DNA from: Planctomycetaceae bacterium
GTDB lineage: Bacteria > Planctomycetota > Planctomycetia > Pirellulales > Thermoguttaceae
Assembly (NCBI GenBank): GCA_031287585.1
Contig: JAITST010000545.1
Location: forward strand, 1-6,571
DNA: 6,571 nucleotides
Direction of reading: 5' to 3'
Part shown: positions 1 to 5,500 of the stretch, piece by piece
Position numbering within the stretch: the first letter of the stretch is position 1
Layout: every line of letters starts with the position of its first letter
Notes under the pieces: model-generated
Databases searched by the model: none
What the model was told of the DNA's origin: nothing
What the model saw: only the letters and a program-made list of their open reading frames with translations
Program-made: the position numbers and the translations under genes

Positions 1-27
1 ATGCTGGTAGAAGAAAACGAATGGTAA
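1..27 (+). CDS. Possible 3' end of an upstream gene (partial, weak)
   Basis: Frame 1 is open from the window edge and reads MLVEENEW, then TAA at 25-27. Forward frame 2 stops almost at once, while forward frame 3 stays open into the repeat at 37-49. The palindromic repeats begin about 10 bases after this stop, which would fit repeats inserted directly behind a gene. Eight codons cannot be assigned to any family and the reading could be chance. The ATG at position 1 is not evidence of a start. Confidence 0.2.
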   Translation: MLVEENEW

Positions 28-36
28 AAAAATCAA

Positions 37-49
37 GTCCCGTAGGGAC
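37..49. repeat. Short palindrome GTCCC-GTA-GGGAC
   Basis: Perfect 5-bp arms (37-41 and 45-49) surround a GTA loop, followed by CGATATGTTGGT. It shares the CCC-GTA-GGG core with the palindromes at 351-363 and elsewhere in the field. It resembles dispersed REP-type palindromes found between genes in many bacteria. That resemblance is from memory and was not searched. Confidence 0.55.
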
Positions 50-67
50 GATATGTTGGTGAATAAC

Positions 68-85
68 CGTAGACTAAAGTCTACG
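68..85. repeat. Palindrome CGTAGACT-AA-AGTCTACG
   Basis: Perfect 8-bp arms (68-75 and 78-85) surround an AA centre. The centre has the same layout as the CGGCT-GA-AGCCG palindromes further on: both arms end in CT/AG around two purines. The two may therefore be diverged members of one palindrome family. A run of AT-rich sequence follows (TATAATAAAG), which contains a perfect TATAAT at 86-91 but has no matching -35 box, so I do not call a promoter there. Confidence 0.55.
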
Positions 86-98
86 TATAATAAAGTGC

Positions 99-114
99 AG
101 TCGCTAGCGCGACT
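99..114. repeat. Palindrome AGTCGC-TAGC-GCGACT
   Basis: Perfect 6-bp arms (99-104 and 109-114) flank TAGC. The GCTAGC-like centre recurs in the hairpin at 376-397 (GCGCTAGC), again inside a longer palindrome. It is one of the isolated palindromes at the left end of the repeat field. Confidence 0.5.
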
Positions 115-131
115 TAATAGCCGCACCGCCC

Positions 132-151
132 CCGTCGGCTGAAGCCGACGG
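132..151. repeat. Palindrome CCGTCGGCT-GA-AGCCGACGG
   Basis: Perfect 9-bp arms (132-140 and 143-151) surround a GA centre. The sequence just after it (TGTGTTGCG) matches the segment after the second hairpin of the tandem unit at 249-335, so this is probably the truncated right part of another unit. Its left flank (CGCACCGCCCCCGTCGG, 122-138) is the exact reverse complement of 216-232. Confidence 0.65.
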
Positions 152-160
152 TGTGTTGCG

Positions 161-363
161 TTCCTACAAATCCTTGCCCCGTGCGGGGCAAAGAAAACAT
201 TTCTGTCGGTTTTAACCGACGGGGGCGGTGCGTAATAGCCGTTAAACGTTCCTACAAATCCTTACCCCGTACGGGGCAAAGAAAACATTTCTGTCGGTTT
301 TAGCCGACGGTGTGTTGCGTAATAGCCGTTAAACGTTCCTACAAATCCCTGCCCCGTAGGGGC
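161..363. repeat. Tandem paired-hairpin repeat: two ~88-bp units plus a partial third
   Basis: Unit 1 spans 161-248, unit 2 spans 249-335, and a truncated third copy begins at 336. Each starts with TTCCTACAAATCC. The two full units then hold a first hairpin of the CCCCGT-CGGGG type (176-189 and 264-277), a conserved linker AAAGAAAACATTT, a second hairpin (GTCGGTT-TT-ARCCGAC, 205-220 and 293-308), and the tail GCGTAATAGCCGTTAAACG. The units differ at a few single bases and in a short stretch after the second hairpin, where unit 1 has GGGGGCGGT and unit 2 has GGTGTGTT. There is no open frame worth calling and no unique spacers, so this is not CRISPR. It is probably a REP-like or other non-autonomous intergenic element; function unknown. 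Confidence 0.8.
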
Positions 364-538
364 TAAATCTGGATAACCCCGTGCGCTAGCACGGGGTAAG
401 CACCATCGCGAGAACCAACCCCGTAAGGGGTTGAATAAAGTATTAGATTCAGTGATTGAACCCCTACGGGGTTCGGTTTTTGGGATACCTACCCCGTGCT
501 ACCGCACGGGGTTATCCAAATTTAGCCCCGTACGGGGC
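351..538. repeat. Large foldback (imperfect inverted repeat of ~188 bp)
   Basis: The left arm (351-433) and right arm (458-538) are largely reverse complements, with a spacer of about 24 bases (434-457). The best-matched part is 351-384 against 504-538: both carry a GCCCCGTA-GGGGC palindrome, then CTAAAT-T-GGATAA and CCCCGTGC in opposite orientations. Each arm also contains its own small hairpins: 351-363, 376-397 and 416-433 on the left; 458-474, 491-512 and 525-538 on the right. The pattern resembles a paired REP element in opposite orientations or a miniature transposable element. I could not identify a target-site duplication. Confidence 0.75.
458..481 (+). terminator. Hairpin followed by a short T-run (terminator-like, inside the foldback)
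   Basis: GAACCCC (458-464) pairs with GGGGTTC (468-474) around TAC, then GG and five T residues (477-481). The shape fits an intrinsic terminator for rightward transcription, but the hairpin is one of many similar palindromes here. The T-run is short and offset by two bases, so it may be incidental. Confidence 0.25.
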
Positions 539-569
539 AAAGAAAACATTTCCGTCGGCTGAAGCCGAC
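525..569. repeat. Further copy of the paired-hairpin core
   Basis: A GCCCCGTACGGGGC palindrome (525-538), the linker AAAGAAAACATTT, and a second hairpin GTCGGCT-GA-AGCCGAC (554-569) repeat the core of the tandem units at 176-220 and 264-308. Its first hairpin is also the outer end of the large foldback's right arm, so the two repeat structures are joined. The flanking TTCCTACAAATCC and TAATAGCCG segments of the tandem units are absent. Confidence 0.75.
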
Positions 570-581
570 GTGAGGTCGGGA

Positions 582-593
582 CGGCTGAAGCCG
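582..593. repeat. Short palindrome CGGCT-GA-AGCCG
   Basis: This is a 5-bp-arm version of the CGGCTGAAGCCG palindrome seen at 132-151 and 554-569. It is the last repeat before the unique sequence holding the promoter at 615. A run of seven T residues (604-610) follows after ten bases, which is too far for a convincing intrinsic terminator. Confidence 0.5.
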
Positions 594-614
594 AACATCT
601 CAATTTTTTTGGCA

Positions 615-643
615 TTGACAGTTTTTGCGAAAATTGGTACTCT
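615..643 (+). promoter_or_regulatory. Probable sigma70 promoter of the FlgI-like gene
   Basis: A perfect -35 box TTGACA (615-620) is followed by a 17-base spacer and TACTCT (638-643). The latter keeps the T, A and final T that matter most in the -10 box. It is preceded by TG at 635-636, giving an extended -10 element. Transcription would start near 650, leaving a leader of about 50 bases before the ATG at 702. The promoter sits immediately after the repeat field. The downstream smc gene may depend on it too, since no promoter or terminator is obvious between the genes. Confidence 0.5.
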
Positions 644-701
644 CACGCTGTTGGTCTGTGTTTTGTTTTTCTTTTCCCTTCCCTTTACCTCTTATTTTAT
701 T

Positions 702-2555
702 ATGTCACGTTGTTTTCGTTTTATTTTTGTTGGGCTTGTTGTTATGTTGTTGGCAGCGACACCGGCTTGCGCTCCTTTCAACTTTTTGCCCGGTGGTAAG
801 AAAGATAGTAATGAAGTTGATAACAAGAAGGACGACAAAAAGAAAGACGACAAAAAGAAGGAAAACAAGCCCATTCCCGATAGCATAAAGGAACGGCTTG
901 AAGATGGTAAAACCGTTATGGTCGGTGATTTGACTTTTATTACTAACGTCAATCCTGTGCCGGTGATGGGCTTTGGGCTTGTTATGGGATTACAGAATAC
1001 CGGCTCCGACCCAAAACCTTCTATCGAACGCGAGAGAGTTTTACGCGATATGCAGAAAATGGGCGTTGACCGTCCGAAGGAATTGTTGGCACGCCCTGAT
1101 ACCGCTATTGTTCGTATTCAGGGTTTTACGCGTGCCGGTATTTTGCCGGGTGAACATTTTGACGTTGAGGTTATCGCTCCGCCTGAAAGCGAGACTACCA
1201 GTTTGCGTCACGGCTATCTTATGAAAACGGAACTCGCTTATACCGGTTTTGACCAAAAGATGGGTTTGCACAGCGGTTCTAATGTCGCGTTTGTTGAAGG
1301 TCCTATTCTTGTCAACCCGACCGCAAACGCCGAAAAATCGCCGACAGAATTGCTGCGCGGTAAAATTCTCGGCGGTGCGACTGCTACCAGTCCGCGCAGT
1401 TTAAGTTTGGTTTTGAACGAAGAAAGTGAATCGGAATTTATCGCGTCGCGTATTGCAAAGGACATCAATCATCGTTTTTTTGTTAGCGGCGCAAGTAAAG
1501 CGATTGCGGAAGCGAAGACGGGCAAACTTGTTTTCCTCAACGTTCATCCGACTTATAGTGAGAACGTGCCGCGTTTTATCAAAGTTGTACAGTCGATTGC
1601 GTTTGCCGACACGACGGAAGGTCGGCTGAAACGGCTTGAACGATTGGAAAAGGAATTGTTACAACCGACAACTTCCGCGACGGCTTCGTTTCAACTTGAA
1701 GCGATAGGTAAGGACGCGGTTCCGGTTTTACGCAAGGCACTTGAAAGCCGTAACGAGGAAGTACGTTTCTACGCGGCGGTATCGCTCGCTTACCTGAACG
1801 ATTCGACCGCAGCGAAAGAGTTGGGTAAGATAGTTAAGAATGTACCGGAGTTTCGAGTGTTTGCACTCGACGCGCTCGGAACGATGAAAAGCGATTACGA
1901 GGCGGAGACGGTGTTGCGGGAGTTGTTACACGAAAATAGTGCGGAGACACGATACGGGGCGTTTCGCGCGTTGTGGCATCGGAATCCGGGCGACCCTGTT
2001 ATCAAGGGTGAGAATATGAATAACCAGTTTAGTCTTCACTGTATCGCGACGAACTCGCCGCCGATGGTGCATATCACAAATTCGCGGAGACCGGAGATTG
2101 TTATTTTCTCGCAGAGCGTTCGTCTCACCGGTGCGTTCTCGCTTGACGCGGGACCGTATATGGTACATTGTCCCGACGGAGTAAATGTAGTTGTAACGAA
2201 ATTCGCCGCGGTTGGTACCGATGATAAACGGAATACGTCGTTACAACTCGACGCGATAATTCGTGCGGTAGTTGAGTTGGGCGGAAGTTATCCGGAGGTG
2301 GTACAGTTATTGTACGACGCACAGAGTAAAAACGTGTTACCGTGCAGGTTGGAAGTTGACAAGTTACCGGACGCGGGACGTGTGTACAAACGTCCGCAGG
2401 CGGATGACAACGAAGAAGAAGCGGAAGCCGAAACCGGAAAAACGAAACGGAACTTATTCGATTTTGTGAATCCAAAGAATTGGAAACCGAAGAAAGAGGT
2501 TGACGAGGATAGAACCGGCTACAATAATGCCGCTATTGATGACCCAAGAGAGTAA
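702..2555 (+). CDS. Exported FlgI (P-ring)-like protein with HEAT repeats
   Basis: A 617-aa product. Residues 1-23 look like an export signal (RCFR, then a hydrophobic stretch ending LLAATPAC). Cys23 could be lipidated, but TPAC is a weak lipobox, so ordinary signal cleavage is also possible. A charged linker follows (34-68, including DDKKKDDKKK). Residues about 70-300 resemble FlgI, the flagellar P-ring protein: GFGLVMGLQNTG near 90-101, an ARPDTAIVRI segment followed by GILPGEHFDVEV (146-157), SLRHGYLM (167-174), VEGPILVN (198-205), and a SLVLN...RIAKDIN segment (235-256). Residues about 305-430 form helical HEAT-type repeats (DAVPVLRKALES, EEVRFYAAVSLA). Residues 440-560 are an unrecognised, probably beta-rich domain, and 562-617 are a charged tail. 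FlgI itself is about 350-380 aa and lacks HEAT repeats. No flagellar gene is adjacent, so a role in the P-ring is unproven; an envelope-associated ring or scaffold is only inference. The ATG at 702 is chosen because it begins the signal peptide. The frame stays open upstream to 456, but that part runs through the repeats and the promoter. No Shine-Dalgarno sequence is visible; the leader is T/C-rich. Confidence 0.85.
   Translation: MSRCFRFIFVGLVVMLLAATPACAPFNFLPGGKKDSNEVDNKKDDKKKDDKKKENKPIPDSIKERLEDGKTVMVGDLTFITNVNPVPVMGFGLVMGLQNTGSDPKPSIERERVLRDMQKMGVDRPKELLARPDTAIVRIQGFTRAGILPGEHFDVEVIAPPESETTSLRHGYLMKTELAYTGFDQKMGLHSGSNVAFVEGPILVNPTANAEKSPTELLRGKILGGATATSPRSLSLVLNEESESEFIASRIAKDINHRFFVSGASKAIAEAKTGKLVFLNVHPTYSENVPRFIKVVQSIAFADTTEGRLKRLERLEKELLQPTTSATASFQLEAIGKDAVPVLRKALESRNEEVRFYAAVSLAYLNDSTAAKELGKIVKNVPEFRVFALDALGTMKSDYEAETVLRELLHENSAETRYGAFRALWHRNPGDPVIKGENMNNQFSLHCIATNSPPMVHITNSRRPEIVIFSQSVRLTGAFSLDAGPYMVHCPDGVNVVVTKFAAVGTDDKRNTSLQLDAIIRAVVELGGSYPEVVQLLYDAQSKNVLPCRLEVDKLPDAGRVYKRPQADDNEEEAEAETGKTKRNLFDFVNPKNWKPKKEVDEDRTGYNNAAIDDPRE
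831..860 (+). repeat. 15-bp in-frame tandem repeat encoding DDKKK twice
   Basis: GACGACAAAAAGAAA (831-845) and GACGACAAAAAGAAG (846-860) differ only at the last base and encode residues 44-53 of the FlgI-like protein. They lie in the charged spacer between the signal region and the folded domain. Replication slippage could easily change the linker length between strains. Confidence 0.8.
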
Positions 2556-2599
2556 CGGCGAAAAAAATTACAAACTCATTTTACTAACCCACAACCAAC

Positions 2600-5500
2600 G
2601 TGCTTAAATCGTTAGAGATAGCCGGATTCAAAAGTTTTGCGGACCGCACGCGGATGGAGTTTGCGGACGGCATCTCTGCGCTTGTTGGTCCGAACGGGTC
2701 GGGCAAGTCTAACATTGTTGACGCGATAAAATGGGTGCTTGGTGAACAGAGTGTCAAGAAGTTGCGCGGTAACGATATGACTGATGTCATATTCAACGGC
2801 AGTGCAAGCCGTACCGCTCTCGGTGCCGCCGAAGTCGCTCTTACATTCGACAACACAAACAATCTCTTCGCACTCGACGTACCGGAAGTACAAATCACTC
2901 GCCGCGTTTACCGCAGCGGCGAAGGCGAGTACCTAATCAACAAACAACCAACACGTCTCAAAGACATCAAAGACTTACTCAGCGGCACAGGTCTTGGTAC
3001 GCAAGCATACAGCATCATCGAACAAGGTCGTGTCGAAGCACTGTTGCAAAGCAGCGGTGTCCAGCGCCGCGGAATCTTCGACGACGCAGCCGGCATCAGC
3101 AGGTTCAATAGTAAGAAACTGGAAATTGAACGCCGTTTGCAGCGTGTTGAACAAAACCTCAGCCCGCTAATCGCAATCGAATCAGAACTTGCAAATCAAC
3201 TCCGCGTAACAAAAGCACAAGCCGGAAAAGCGGAACAATATCGTCAATACTCCGAACGTCTGAAAACATTACGAACCGAAATCGGACGTATTGAGTGGAG
3301 TCATCGTGATAGCCGTCTGAAAACGTTACGCACAGAAATCGAAACACTAACCGTAAACGAAACAACTTTAACCGCGTTAGTAAAACAAAAAGAGCAGCAT
3401 CTTAACGACATCGATGACAAAATCGCCACTATCAGCAGTCTAATCAGTAACTACGAAGGCGAAATCGCAGCCGTTCGCGAACGTATTCGCGGTGCCGACA
3501 CCGCAATCGAAGTTCAGCGAACACAAATCAACACAGAAATCAAAGACGAAATTGAGCGTCTAGGTAAACAACTTCACGAGTGGAGTACGAAAAGCGTCAA
3601 CACCGACGAGATGATGCGGGAAAGTATCGACAACGTCAACAACGCCCAATCACGTTTCAACGAAACATCAAATCGTTATCGTGAACTCAACGAACAAACA
3701 AAAAATACAGTTACCTTATGTAACGAAGTAAAAGCCGCGAAAGAGGATTTAGCAAAGCAGTACAAAAACTACAACGACCAAAAAAATAAGTTGTTATCCG
3801 AAATCGCGGTACTCAATACACAAATCGCAACACTCAACGACGAGAAAAAAAAATTCACAAACCTTCACGGCGAATTAGAAACAAAACGCCGTGAATCGCT
3901 CGCCCGCTGCGACAACTTAACCGCAACGATTGACGAAGAAACGTCGAAGTCAAACGAACAAAGCCGTCTGCACGAAGAAGCGAAAGAGCGTCACAAAGAA
4001 CACGCCGCCGCTCACGACTTACGCGCGAAGCAACTTTCCGAAGCGAAGGAACAACGCAGCGGACGAACCGAGCGAATCCGGCTCATCGAGGAGTTGTTGC
4101 GAAAAAGCGAAGGATTAAGTCAAGGTGTTCGTGAAGTGTTGGAGTTATCGCGTCAAAGCGATAGCCCGTTCCGATTCGCGCACGGACTTGTCGCGGACAT
4201 TTTGCGTGTTGATGTCGATGCGGCAATGTTAATCGAGCAGGCACTCGGCTTAAAAGCACAGCACGTCGTTGTTTCGCCGCAACCAGAATTGTTCCGCTAC
4301 GTCGAACAAAACTCCGCGAGGTTTAGCGGTAGAGTAGGTTTCATCTGGTTAGACCCTAACGCCGCCGACTTCACGTTGCCCAATCCGTCCGGCGGTCTTT
4401 TCAGTCGTTCAGGAGTTTTGGGACGTGCCGACTACTTCGTGAAAACAGAGCCGCAGTACCTTCATCTCGCTCACCGTTTGCTCGGTCGAACGTGGATTGT
4501 TGAATCGTTAGTGGTTGCGAAACAACTGTACAAAGAAAGTGACGACCGCACAAACTTCATCACTGTTCACGGCGAATTACTCGAAGCCGACGGAACGTTG
4601 GTAGTAGGACCAACGCAAGCAACCGCGCGTCACATCTCACGGCGAAGTGAGTTGCGAACTTTGTACGATGAACTAACAAATCTCGAATCGCAAGTCACCG
4701 CTGCTGAACTTGATGTCAACGTATTACGCAAACGTATTGCCGAAGACGCTCGCAATGTCGAACAAACATCACAGCAATATCAAAAATCGCTCGGCTGCAT
4801 TGAATCGTTAAAACATCAGTTAGATTCAGAACAAAACTCGCAATCGCAAATCGCCGCTGACCAGACAAAACAACACGCCGAGTCGGAACGAATCAATGTC
4901 CGCTTCGTAGATAGCAACAACGCTCTCGCTGCGAAAACGTCACAACTTAACGAACTGGAAAGCGTTATAAAACAATGTTCCGACGAATTAGAAGAAAAAA
5001 CGCAAGAGTTCAGTAAACTTGAATTGCAGCGTCAGCAGCAGGAACAAAATACCAACAACGCGAAAATCGAACAGGCACGCGCGGAAGCGGGGCTAACGTC
5101 GCTCAAATCACAGATTGAACAGTTTGAAGTACATCAGCGCGAGCGGCAAGAGTTGCTATCCGATAACCGCGAACAGATAAAAAAGTTACAACTCCGCCGT
5201 GACCTGATGGAGTGTGCAATCCTGCGTTACGAAGCGGGTATAGCGTCGTTGTTTGCTCACAAAGAGGAACAAGTTTCGCAACTCAATTCGTTGTTGCAAG
5301 AACGCGGTACCTATGAGATTGACCGAAAAACCTTACGTGCGGAAAACAAATCGCATCAGGACGAGTTAAAAAAGTGTACCGCAAAGTTACACGAATGCAA
5401 TCTCGAACAAACTCGTCTCACAGAAGAACAGCGTTCGTTAGCCGCGCGGTTGAAGGAAGACGGAATCGACTTGATTGATTATGAGTCAACAACGAAAGAC

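Noticed and set aside
161..363. CRISPR array
   Set aside because: The repeated units are about 88 bp and contiguous, contain two palindromes each, and have no unique spacers between them. No cas gene is present.
579..610. Intrinsic terminator formed by the palindrome at 582-593 and the T-run at 604-610
   Set aside because: Ten bases separate the stem from the T-run, and the 5-bp stem belongs to the repeat family. This is not a convincing terminator.
456..701. Upstream extension of the FlgI-like frame to an ATG at 456 (699 aa)
   Set aside because: The extra 82 residues would be encoded by palindromic repeats and by the promoter at 615-643, and would bury the signal peptide inside the protein. 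The ATG at 702 gives a normal exported start.
2125..2475. 116-aa open frame on the minus strand
   Set aside because: It is antisense to the C-terminal part of the FlgI-like gene, is rich in Arg, Pro and Thr as expected for a shadow frame, and has no domain or start signal.
702..2555. Calling this gene flgI
   Set aside because: The extra HEAT repeats and C-terminal domain, the greater length and the non-flagellar neighbours make the gene symbol misleading, although the FlgI-like domain itself is well supported.
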